Under the pieces are notes generated by a model. The model was not told the origin of the DNA. It was given only the letters and a program-made list of their open reading frames with translations, and did no database searches. From Streptomyces bacillaris (GTDB taxonomy: Bacteria > Actinomycetota > Actinomycetes > Streptomycetales > Streptomycetaceae), in NCBI RefSeq assembly GCF_003268675.1, contig NZ_CP029378.1:7192001-7256000 (forward strand): a DNA stretch of 64,000 nucleotides, given 5' to 3'. Below, in pieces: positions 19,254 through 26,896 of this stretch; positions within the stretch are counted from its first letter, which is position 1, and every line of letters starts with the position of its first letter. A program made the position numbers and the translations under genes.

Positions 19254-21032
19254 TCAGGCTCTGCGAAGCACCGTGGCCTCCGTGCCCCAGCCCAGCGCGA
19301 CCGTCCGTTCGACCGCCCAGCCCGACCGCCCAGCCAGGGCGGCGAGCGCGGCCGAGTCGCGCAGCGGGCTGCCGGTCGCGGCGTACGCGTGCAGCCCCGC
19401 CTCCGCCGCGTGCGGGCTCAGGCCGTCCGGGCGGGAGGCCTCGACGAGCACGGCCGTCCCGGTCCACCCGGCGAGACGGGTGAGCAGCAGGACGGCCTCC
19501 TCGTCGGTGCGGTGGGCCAGCGCCTTCGCGGCCACGGCGACATCGGCGGGACCGGGCGTCCAGTCGACGCGGTCCGGCGCGGTGACGTGTCCGCGCAGGA
19601 CCGCCGCCGGGGTGGCGTCCTCCGCGACCCGCAACCGCGGCCGCAGCCCCGCGTCGTCGAGCGCGGCCACCACCGAGGCGCTGCCGGGGCCGGTCAGCAG
19701 GCAGCTGCAGACGCCCTCCCAGAGCGGATCGGCCGTCAGCCCGCCGAGCAGAAACACCAACTGCTCGCACTCTTCGACCAGTTCGCCGTAGCGCTCCGCG
19801 TCGCCCGACACCGTCTCGTGCAGGGTGGCCCCCGAGGCGAGACGCCAGGGGGAGGAGCCGCCCCGGAGCGCGGGGGCGAGGTGGGTGAGGGCGAGCAGCA
19901 GCTCGGCCTCGTGGCCCGCGTACTCCTCGCGCTCGTGCTCGTCGAGGAGTTCCTCGCCCGCGGTGCCGAGGCGCAGCCCGGACGCTCCGTCGTCCGTGCC
20001 GACGACCACGTCGTACGCGGCCAGCACCGGCAGCAGGACGTCGATCCCCGCCACGGGCACCCCCAGCCGGGCCGCCAGCGCACCGGCCGTCAGACCCGGC
20101 GCGTCGGCCACCGCGTCCACGACACCGAGCTGCACCGCCGCCCGTACGGCCAGCCACGGCAGCGGCGAGGGGACCGGACCGACGGCGGAAGCCTGCGCGT
20201 CGGCACCGGCCGCGTTCTCCGCCTCCGGGGCGGGGGAGTCCTCCCGGTGCCAGTATCCCGTGATGTTCAGCCGGTCCTTGGGGAGCTTCCGTTCCCGCTG
20301 GAGGTACCGGCGTACGGGAAGCAGCGCCCGGCTCTCCGCCGCCGCCCAGACGTACCCCTCGCCCTCCGGCACCGGCAGCGCCCGTACGGCGGCGTCCAGG
20401 GCCGCCGCGTCACCCGGCTCCGCGACCACCCAGGTGACCGTGTCGCCGTCGCGCAGGGCCAGCTCCTGGCGGGCCGAGGCGTCCGAGACGGTGACCAGGA
20501 CGTGCGCCGGGGCGTCGAGGGGGCGCTCGTCCAGGAAGCGGCCGATCGCGGGCAGCGCCGTCTCGTCTCCGACGAGCTGGATCCAGTCCAGCCGTTCCGG
20601 GAGCCGCAGCGAGGACTTGGGTCCGACGAACCACAGCTCGTCGCCCTCCCGCGCCGACGCCGACCAGGCCTCCGCCGGTCCTTCGCCGTGCACCACGAAG
20701 TCGAGGTGCAGCTCTCCGGCGTCGAGGTCCACCCGGCGGGGCGTGTAGTCGCGGGTCAGCCGGTGTTCGGACGGCGTCCACTCGATGCCGTACGGCAGTT
20801 GGGCGGGCAGCGCCGCGCGGATGTCCCCGTCGGTGGCCAGGATCAGTTTGATGTGGTCGTCGAACCCGGGCGCGGCGAAGGCGGGACGGCCGGTGCCGTC
20901 CCGGGTGAACGCGGCGAGGTCGTCGCCCCCGAGGACGACCCGCCGCATCTTCGGGGTCACCTCGTGGACTCGGCGCACGGTGACCCGGCGCAGGACGAGG
21001 GGGTGCGTGGTGTACGCGCGCTGGGCGGCCAT
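19254..21032 (-). CDS. Siderophore-interacting reductase fused to a methyltransferase-like domain
   Basis: A 592-residue two-part protein. Residues 1-280 form a ViuB-like siderophore-interacting (SIP) ferric reductase: FAD-binding region HIKLILATDG and RLTRDYTPRR, the NAD(P)H half FVGPKSSLRLPERLDWIQLV, and the end GYWHRE. Residues from about 295 to 592 look like an O-methyltransferase: a winged-helix dimerisation region (TAGALAARLGVPVAGIDVLL) and then a degenerate Rossmann segment (LLTGPGSASVVAALDDAGL) in which the usual glycine-rich SAM loop is poorly conserved. It overlaps the upstream receptor gene by 1 base (TGATG), so it is co-translated with iron-siderophore uptake. It should release iron by reducing Fe(III)-siderophore; the extra domain is unexplained. 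Confidence 0.87.
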   Translation of the reverse strand: MAAQRAYTTHPLVLRRVTVRRVHEVTPKMRRVVLGGDDLAAFTRDGTGRPAFAAPGFDDHIKLILATDGDIRAALPAQLPYGIEWTPSEHRLTRDYTPRRVDLDAGELHLDFVVHGEGPAEAWSASAREGDELWFVGPKSSLRLPERLDWIQLVGDETALPAIGRFLDERPLDAPAHVLVTVSDASARQELALRDGDTVTWVVAEPGDAAALDAAVRALPVPEGEGYVWAAAESRALLPVRRYLQRERKLPKDRLNITGYWHREDSPAPEAENAAGADAQASAVGPVPSPLPWLAVRAAVQLGVVDAVADAPGLTAGALAARLGVPVAGIDVLLPVLAAYDVVVGTDDGASGLRLGTAGEELLDEHEREEYAGHEAELLLALTHLAPALRGGSSPWRLASGATLHETVSGDAERYGELVEECEQLVFLLGGLTADPLWEGVCSCLLTGPGSASVVAALDDAGLRPRLRVAEDATPAAVLRGHVTAPDRVDWTPGPADVAVAAKALAHRTDEEAVLLLTRLAGWTGTAVLVEASRPDGLSPHAAEAGLHAYAATGSPLRDSAALAALAGRSGWAVERTVALGWGTEATVLRRA

Positions 21033-22024
21033 CAGGAGAACTTCTTCTCGATGATGTCGAGCAGCGCCATCGACTCGTCGTAGTCGCCGCGCAGCACCCA
21101 GTAGGGCAGGTCGTAGGCGTGGTCGGTCGTGAAGGCGGGGAGCGCGCTGTAGACGGGGTTCTTCTTCAGCGTGGCGACATCGGTCGTGTCGGCGTTGAAG
21201 CCCATGACGAACACGGACGGCTGGGTGACGGTCTGGCCGGCCTTCTCGGTCGACAGCTCGAACATGTCACCGCCCTGCCCGTACACCTTGAACCCGCCGT
21301 CGGCGAAGACCGGGGCCGGTTCGATGCCGACCTTCTTCAGCTCGTTGGGCAGACCCACGCTCTCCACCAGGCCGAACGCGGTGCCGTCGCCGGTGAAGGT
21401 GAGGTAGGAGACCGGGCCGGGCGGCGGTGTGATCGACGCCTTCACCTCCGCGATCCGCTTGTCGTAGGCGGCCACGTGCTCCTTGTAGACGTCCGCCTTG
21501 CCGAACACGTCGTCGGCGAGGAACGAGAACTGGCTCCGCCAGTCCCCGAGCTTCTTACCGACCAGCACGGTGGGGGCGATGCCGGAGAGGTCGTCGTACA
21601 CCTTCTCCGCCTGGAAGAGCGGGAAGCCGATGCCACCGCCCACGATGAGGTCGGGCTTCAGGGCGAGGATCGCCTCCAGGTCGAAGCCGTCGACGCTCCA
21701 GGGCAGGAAGGTCGTGCCGTCCTCCTTCGCCTCCTTCTCCCAGTACGGGGAGAACTCGCCCTTGCCGTCCGCGTCCTCCGGGATCGTGGCGCGCACCGGC
21801 ACGTCCAGGTCGTAGAGGTACCCGGCGAGGGCGTGGTTGAGGACGACCACGCGCTGGGGCGCGGTCGGTACCTTCACCGTGCCGTAGTCGGTCGTGACGG
21901 TACGGGTCTTCGCGGCGGCGGACCCCTTGTCCCCGCCGTCCGACGGGGAGGAGGAGGCCGAGCAGCCGGTGAGGGCCAGCGCTGTGACCAGCGCGAAGGC
22001 GAGAAGGCGGGCAGGAGCAGACAT
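21032..22024 (-). CDS. Iron-siderophore ABC transporter substrate-binding lipoprotein
   Basis: A 330-residue periplasmic-binding-type receptor of the FepB/FecB family. The lipoprotein signal peptide ends at lipobox LALTGC with C21 as the lipidated residue, followed by a Ser/Gly-rich linker. The mature domain opens with RTVTTDYGTVKVPTAPQRVV and has the LALKPDLIVGG signature between lobes. The ATG at 22024 follows TGAGG. Its promoter region carries a DmdR-type iron box, so it should be induced by iron starvation. It is operonic with the SIP gene and opposed to an AraC regulator and two FecCD permeases. Confidence 0.94.
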   Translation of the reverse strand: MSAPARLLAFALVTALALTGCSASSSPSDGGDKGSAAAKTRTVTTDYGTVKVPTAPQRVVVLNHALAGYLYDLDVPVRATIPEDADGKGEFSPYWEKEAKEDGTTFLPWSVDGFDLEAILALKPDLIVGGGIGFPLFQAEKVYDDLSGIAPTVLVGKKLGDWRSQFSFLADDVFGKADVYKEHVAAYDKRIAEVKASITPPPGPVSYLTFTGDGTAFGLVESVGLPNELKKVGIEPAPVFADGGFKVYGQGGDMFELSTEKAGQTVTQPSVFVMGFNADTTDVATLKKNPVYSALPAFTTDHAYDLPYWVLRGDYDESMALLDIIEKKFS

Positions 22025-22045
22025 GGGACCTCATGTGACTGGGCA

Positions 22046-22063
22046 GGTTCGAACGTTCGAACC
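22046..22063. promoter_or_regulatory. Perfect 18-bp palindrome beside the iron box
   Basis: GGTTCGAACGTTCGAACC is fully self-complementary and lies between the receptor start codon (22024) and the iron box. It is a candidate site for the adjacent AraC regulator or another dimeric repressor; which protein binds is unknown. Confidence 0.6.
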
Positions 22064-22070
22064 GGATTGG

Positions 22071-22089
22071 TAAGGTGAGGCTAACCTCG
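22071..22089. promoter_or_regulatory. DmdR/IdeR-type iron box
   Basis: TAAGGTGAGGCTAACCTCG matches the 19-bp actinobacterial iron-box consensus TTAGGTTAGGCTAACCTAA at 15 positions, including the whole AGGCTAACCT core. Its location in the divergent promoter region suggests Fe(II)-DmdR represses the receptor-SIP operon, and possibly the AraC gene. Confidence 0.85.
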
Positions 22090-22165
22090 CTGGTACCGCC
22101 GCGCCGATCCGCGTACGACATCGCTGGTGACGGACACGACGCGTCGCACACAACGGGAGGCACGC

Positions 22166-22912
22166 TTGCCGGTGACATCCCTCGGCACCGTGGTCGCGGA
22201 GAACGCCATCCGCTTCCTCGGCCACGACACCCACCAGCACGACGAGCCGCACCTCATCTACGTGGCCAGCGGCACCGCCCGGCTGACCGCCGACGGCGAG
22301 GAGTGGCGGCTCGGCCGCCACGAGGCCCTCTGGCTCGCCCCGCGCGTCCCGCACGCCCTGCGGATCGAGCCCGGCGGCATGGCGCTCGGACCCTTCCTCG
22401 ACCCCGCTGACCAGCCACGATGCCGCGTCCAGCCGCTCGGGGCGGTCCCCGCGATCGTCGAGGTCATGACCACCACACTCGGCGCCGCGCCGACCACGGC
22501 GGAGCAGGTGGAGCCGTTCCGGCAGGCGCTGGGACGGGTGCTGAGAGGCATCTCCCGGCAGTACTTCCCCGTCGTCCTGCCCGCCCATCCCGCCGTACGC
22601 GCACTCGCCCGCGAGGCCCTGCGCACCCCCGCCGAGACCCTGGAGCAGCTCTCCGTACGGCACCGGATGAGCGCCCGCCAGGTGCAGCGCGTCTTCCTGG
22701 ACGAGACCGGACTGCCCTTCACACGGTGGCGCAACCGGGCCAGGATGAACGCCGCCGTCGAACACCTCCGCGGCGGAGGTGAGCTGACGGCTGCGGCCAG
22801 GGCGGCCGGATACGCGACCCGGGCCGGACTGCTGCGCGCGCTGAGCCGCGAGTCCGGAGTGCCCGTGAGCGCGCTCACCACGGATGCGGTGGGGGCGCTC
22901 GGCGGCCGCTGA
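22166..22912 (+). CDS. AraC-family regulator with cupin sensor domain
   Basis: A 248-residue regulator. The N-terminal cupin-like domain (HDTHQHDEPHLIYVASGTAR, LGRHEALWLAPRVPHAL) would hold the ligand; the C-terminal AraC domain has two helix-turn-helix units (LEQLSVRHRMSARQVQRVF and the TAAARAAGYATRAGLLRAL region). The TTG at 22166 is chosen because GGGAGG (22155-22160) is well spaced; GTG 22172 and GTG 22127 are alternatives. Its place between the receptor and permease genes of an iron system suggests it senses a ferric siderophore and activates uptake. Confidence 0.87.
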   Translation: MPVTSLGTVVAENAIRFLGHDTHQHDEPHLIYVASGTARLTADGEEWRLGRHEALWLAPRVPHALRIEPGGMALGPFLDPADQPRCRVQPLGAVPAIVEVMTTTLGAAPTTAEQVEPFRQALGRVLRGISRQYFPVVLPAHPAVRALAREALRTPAETLEQLSVRHRMSARQVQRVFLDETGLPFTRWRNRARMNAAVEHLRGGGELTAAARAAGYATRAGLLRALSRESGVPVSALTTDAVGALGGR

Positions 22913-23008
22913 AGCCATGGCCGGGCCGCACCGGCCCACGCAGTTCACGTACGTCGATCACGCACGGCACTTCCGGCTGTCCGGTGGCGGATCGCTCAGG
23001 GAGGTCCG

Positions 23009-24076
23009 ATGTCACAGGTGCTCACGAAGACGACCGAGCCACCGCCTGCCCCGCCGCCGCGGCCGTCGCGGCGCGGCACGCACCGGCTCCTCGGCCTGGG
23101 CGTCGCCCTCGGCGTGCTCTCCGTCGCCGTCCTCCTCAGCGTCGCGGTCGGCTCCGCGATGCTCCCCCTCGACGTCGTGTGGCAGGCGCTGACCCACCCC
23201 GACGGCTCCGCCTCGCACGCCACGGTGGGCGACGCCCGCGTGGACCGCACGCTGCTCGGCATCGTCGTCGGCGTCTCCCTGGGCGTCGCGGGGGCGCTCA
23301 TCCAGGCGCTCACCCGCAACCCGCTCGCGGACCCGGGCGTGCTCGGCGTCAACGCGGGCGCGGGGTTCGCCGTCACCCTGGCCGTGGCCGTCTTCGGCGT
23401 CACCCGGATCGAGCAGTACCTGCCCTTCGCCTTCGCCGGGGCCGTCGCCGGTTCGGCGCTGGTCTACCTCGCCGCGAGCGGCGGACGCGGCGGGCGTGGC
23501 GGCCCCTCGCCGCTGCGGCTCACCCTCGTCGGGGTCGCCTTCACTGCGGTGCTGGCGGGCATCTCCCAGACCCTCGCCCTCATCGATACGGAGACCTTCG
23601 ACCGGATGCGGTTCTGGGGCGCGGGCACCATCACCGACCGCCCCACGGGCACCGCCGGAGACATCGTCCCCTTCGTCCTGGCCGGGCTGGTGGTCGCCCT
23701 CTGCTGTGCGCGCCCGCTCAACGCCATCGCCCTCGGTGACGACGCGGCACGGGCGGTCGGGCTGCGGGTCGGCGCCACCCGGTGCGGGGTGGTGATCGCG
23801 GTCGCCCTGCTCTGCGGCGCGGCGACGGCCGCCGCGGGACCTCTGATGTTCGTCGGCCTGATGGTCCCGCACGCGGTGCGCTGGCTCACCGGCCCCGACT
23901 GGCGGTGGATCCTCGCCTACTCCGCCGTCCTCGCCCCGGCCATCGTGCTCGCCGCGGACGTCCTGGGCCGGCTGATCGTGATGCCCGCCGAACTCCCGGT
24001 CGGCGTCATGATGCCGCTCATCGGCGCACCCGTCCTGATCCTGCTGGTCCGCGGAAGCCGGGCGAGGGAGCTGTGA
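23009..24076 (+). CDS. FecCD-family iron-siderophore ABC permease, subunit 1
   Basis: A 355-residue permease of the BtuC/FecCD type with about nine to ten membrane helices. It carries the signatures ALIQALTRNPLADPGVLGVN and AAGPLMFVGLMVPHAVRWLT, the cytoplasmic coupling region for the ATPase. It starts at ATG 23009 behind GGGAGG and overlaps subunit 2 by 4 bp (GTGA). It pairs with the receptor encoded on the opposite strand. Confidence 0.95.
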   Translation: MSQVLTKTTEPPPAPPPRPSRRGTHRLLGLGVALGVLSVAVLLSVAVGSAMLPLDVVWQALTHPDGSASHATVGDARVDRTLLGIVVGVSLGVAGALIQALTRNPLADPGVLGVNAGAGFAVTLAVAVFGVTRIEQYLPFAFAGAVAGSALVYLAASGGRGGRGGPSPLRLTLVGVAFTAVLAGISQTLALIDTETFDRMRFWGAGTITDRPTGTAGDIVPFVLAGLVVALCCARPLNAIALGDDAARAVGLRVGATRCGVVIAVALLCGAATAAAGPLMFVGLMVPHAVRWLTGPDWRWILAYSAVLAPAIVLAADVLGRLIVMPAELPVGVMMPLIGAPVLILLVRGSRAREL

Positions 24077-25107
24077 ACGGCGTGTTCGTCCTCAGGGCCG
24101 GGACCCTGAGCCTGAAGGTGACGCGCCGTGCGGTCGCCGTCTGCGCGGTGCTGGCACTCGCGCTGGTGGCGCTGGCGCTCTGGGCCTTCACCCTCGGCAG
24201 CTACCCGCTCACCCTCACCGACCTGGCCGCCGTCGCGTCCGGCACGGCCGGGACCGGCGTCCGTACGGTCGTCCTGGAGTGGCGGGCGCCGCGCATCGTC
24301 GCCGCCGTCCTCTTCGGGGCCGCCCTCGCCGTGGGCGGCGCGGTCTTCCAGGCCCTGACCCGCAACCCGCTCGGCAGCCCCGACGTCATCGGCTTCACCA
24401 CCGGCTCGTACACCGGCGTCGTCCTCACGCTGCTCGCGGGCGCGAGCAGCTACGCGGCGCTCGCCGCGGGCGCCCTGGCCGGAGGGCTCCTCACCGCCCT
24501 CACCGTCTACCTGCTGGCGTTCCGGCGGGGCGTGCGGGGCTTCCGGCTCATCATCGTGGGCATCGCGGTCGGCGCCCTGCTTTCTTCGGTCAACACCTGG
24601 TTCTCGGTGAAGGCCGACGTGGACACCGCGCTGCGCGCCGCCGTCTGGGGCGCCGGCTCCCTCAGCGCCATCGGCCGGCCCGCCGTCCTCATGGCCTCCG
24701 CCCTGCTGGCGGCGGTCGCCCTGGCCGCCCCGGTCGCCCAGCACCGCCTGCGCCGACTGGAACTGGGCGACGAGACGGCGACCACGATGGGCGTGCCCGT
24801 CGAGCGTACCAAGCTGCTGCTGGTCGTCCTCGGCGTCGCCGCGACCGCCGCGGTGACCGCCGCCGCGGGACCCATCGCCTTCGTCGCCCTGGCCGCACCC
24901 CAGATCGCCCGCCGCCTCACCGGGCGCGGCACCTCCGTCGACCTGGCCGGTTCGGCCCTCGTCGGCGCCCTCCTGCTGCTGGGCGCCGACATCGCCGCCC
25001 AGCACGCCGTCCCGGGCGTGGTGCTGCCGACCGGGGCAGTCACCGTGTGCGTGGGCGGGGCGTACCTGCTGGTGCTGCTGGTACGGGAGTCCCGGCGCGG
25101 GCGGTAG
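24073..25107 (+). CDS. FecCD-family iron-siderophore ABC permease, subunit 2
   Basis: A 344-residue permease homologous to subunit 1, with AVFQALTRNPLGSPDVIGFT and AAGPIAFVALAAPQIARRLT, expected to form the channel as a heterodimer. The GTG start overlaps the previous stop. No ATP-binding protein gene follows, so the transporter must borrow an ATPase encoded elsewhere. A short inverted repeat CCGGTTCAACCGG (25114-25126) just after the stop may end the transcript. Confidence 0.94.
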   Translation: MNGVFVLRAGTLSLKVTRRAVAVCAVLALALVALALWAFTLGSYPLTLTDLAAVASGTAGTGVRTVVLEWRAPRIVAAVLFGAALAVGGAVFQALTRNPLGSPDVIGFTTGSYTGVVLTLLAGASSYAALAAGALAGGLLTALTVYLLAFRRGVRGFRLIIVGIAVGALLSSVNTWFSVKADVDTALRAAVWGAGSLSAIGRPAVLMASALLAAVALAAPVAQHRLRRLELGDETATTMGVPVERTKLLLVVLGVAATAAVTAAAGPIAFVALAAPQIARRLTGRGTSVDLAGSALVGALLLLGADIAAQHAVPGVVLPTGAVTVCVGGAYLLVLLVRESRRGR

Positions 25108-25726
25108 GGGTGTCCGGTTCAACCGGTTTGGCCACTGGTCTGACGAGAGAGGGTGGGGTGAACGTTTCTTCTCTTCGCGGCGTCCGGTCTTCCCGCCTTC
25201 CCGTGGATCCGCCTTCCCGTCATTCCGCTTTCCTGTCCTCGGGAGGAGCTAGTCGGCAGGAGCGGCCCAGCTGGGGGCGGGGAAGCGTTCCTGCTGACTG
25301 CTTGAACGGCTGTCCGGCGCTGCGCGGGCCGCGGTCCAGATGGCCTCGATCCCGAGCGGGCGGTAGCCGTCCTCCGGGGTCCACGCCGATGAGCTGAAAC
25401 GTTCTTGCGGGTGCGGGTGGGCCAGGGGTGCGGGCGGTGCCTTGCGCTCGATACCTCCGAGCCGTCGTTCGAAGTCGGCCTGCAGCCGGTTCATGGTCTC
25501 GAGAGAGCCCTCGAGCGGAATGCTTCCTTCGTACGTCTGCTCCTCGTTTCCTGCGCTGTCGCACCCCGCACAACGATCTTTCCCGGCAGGGGGAATGCGG
25601 CATTCGGGTCACCTGTCGGAGAATCCGTGGCCGCCCGCCCGGGATCGTTGCCGTTGCCGTTGCCGCGGTGAGCGTCTCCGCGCATTCGGGCGAGCCCTCC
25701 CTCCGCAGATCCGTGGGACCGGCCTC
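25108..25726. other. Low-coding region after the permease genes
   Basis: About 620 bp that is clearly less coding-like than its surroundings. It contains the short inverted repeat at 25114-25126 and, on the reverse strand, one small plausible frame at 25249-25494 (listed separately). I see no RNA gene or mobile element in the rest. Confidence 0.5.
25249..25494 (-). CDS. Small hypothetical protein (81 aa)
   Basis: An 81-residue frame starting MNRLQADFERRLGGIER, with GC-biased third positions and mixed composition, so more credible than the overlapping frames. It has an internal echo: QERFSSSAW in the middle and QQERFPAPSW near the end. There is no clear ribosome binding site, membrane segment or known domain. 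It may be real but is not secure. Confidence 0.4.
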   Translation of the reverse strand: MNRLQADFERRLGGIERKAPPAPLAHPHPQERFSSSAWTPEDGYRPLGIEAIWTAARAAPDSRSSSQQERFPAPSWAAPAD

Positions 25727-26578
25727 TCAGCCGCGCCACCACGGCTCACGCACGTACAGGCTCTCCTCGCCCGTGCACCCCAGGCCGTTGGAGATCTCCT
25801 CCGTGTCCAGGTTCCAGCCCACGACACCATTGCCCTTGCGGCCCAGCTCGATCAGGCGGTTGCTCTCGGACCGGGTGCCGTCGGTGACCTGGCAGCGGAC
25901 GATCGAGGTCCACGCCTGCCCGTCCAGCGCCGAGACGAAGCACAGGACGGGGAGCGCGACGGTGGTCAGGCCCAGCGCCACCCACTGTTCGAGAGCTGCC
26001 ACCCGGCGCAGCCCGGACGACGGCCGGCCGTCACCCTCGCGGTGCGCCCCGGCCGTCGCCGGCCGCCCGGCACGGTGTCCGTGCGGCCGCCGTCTGCCGG
26101 TGCGGTACTCCACCACGACGCCCTTGCGCAGCGCGTACGCGGCGAGCCCGGTGCCCAGCCCCCACCAGGGGCCGAAGAAGCACGTGTCCACCACCCCCAC
26201 CGCGATCGGGTTGACGACGGTCAGCGCCACCCGCTGGACAACTGCCCAGAAACCGCTTCCCACCGGGACCGCGCCGCGCGCGGCGAACAGGGCGAACACC
26301 ACCCGGGAGACGACGACGGCCAGCACGGAGGCGAGGAGCGGATCGGTGAGTACCATGCCGATGAGGACGTCAGGCCAGTTCGCGGGCTCCATGCCGACGA
26401 ACACGTCACGGGCGGCGCCACCGCCCCCGACCGTGTACGCGACCTTCGTCACCGGAACCGCGAGGACCAGCGCCAGCAGGACCGTGTGCCCGGGGCCGCC
26501 CTTGCGGTCGGCGGACCGGGGCGGCTCCTCCTGGCCCGGTCCGGGGCTGACGCTGCTCAAGCCCGCCTTCTCCGCCAT
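25727..26578 (-). CDS. Hypothetical membrane protein
   Basis: A 283-residue protein with a charged N terminus of about 30 residues and then several hydrophobic segments: HTVLLALVLAVPVTKVAYTV, the stretch around LLASVLAVVVSRVVFALFA, a central helix pair in WAVVQRVALTVVNPIAVGVV, and VALGLTTVALPVLCFVSAL. The C-terminal part (SIVRCQVTDGTRSESNRLIE onwards, with two Cys) is probably extracytoplasmic. I do not recognise the family, and no neighbour suggests a role. Confidence 0.7.
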   Translation of the reverse strand: MAEKAGLSSVSPGPGQEEPPRSADRKGGPGHTVLLALVLAVPVTKVAYTVGGGGAARDVFVGMEPANWPDVLIGMVLTDPLLASVLAVVVSRVVFALFAARGAVPVGSGFWAVVQRVALTVVNPIAVGVVDTCFFGPWWGLGTGLAAYALRKGVVVEYRTGRRRPHGHRAGRPATAGAHREGDGRPSSGLRRVAALEQWVALGLTTVALPVLCFVSALDGQAWTSIVRCQVTDGTRSESNRLIELGRKGNGVVGWNLDTEEISNGLGCTGEESLYVREPWWRG

Positions 26579-26896
26579 GGCGCCTTCCGTACGGGCAGGT
26601 CCGCCGACGGTGCCGGCGCGTGCCGTTCAGCAGTCTCCGCCGCTCGCCGCGCACCGGCCACCAGAACTACGCCGACGGGGACGGCACCGTACGACCGGAC
26701 GGCACCGTACGACCTGCCGCCATGACCGGTCGACGTCGTGCCGCGCGCGGAGGCGCGCCGTTCCCCGGCCCGGAGACGAGCCCCGGAGAGGTTCGGGAGG
26801 CACCTCGCCGAAAGCTGCCCGCCCCACCGTTTGCGGAGCGCCGGGCCTCGGGTTTGAGTGGGTGGGACCCCCTCCACCCGCCTCCCTGGAGCCGGT
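26579..26896. promoter_or_regulatory. Upstream region of the clpC-like gene
   Basis: A 318-bp gap that must hold the promoters of the divergent membrane-protein and clpC-like genes. It includes a perfect 18-bp tandem duplication (26680-26715). A single TTGAGT half-site lies near 26853, but no complete HspR-type (HAIR) inverted repeat is present. Confidence 0.55.
26680..26715. repeat. Two-copy 18-bp tandem repeat
   Basis: GACGGCACCGTACGACCG occurs at 26680-26697 and again, immediately adjacent, at 26698-26715 with at most the last base differing. It lies about 180 bp upstream of the clpC-like start codon and could be paired regulator half-sites or a replication-slippage product. Confidence 0.75.

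Noticed and set aside
26850..26880. HspR (HAIR) operator before the clpC-like gene
   Set aside because: Only one TTGAGT half-site is present; the inverted partner ACTCAA is absent.
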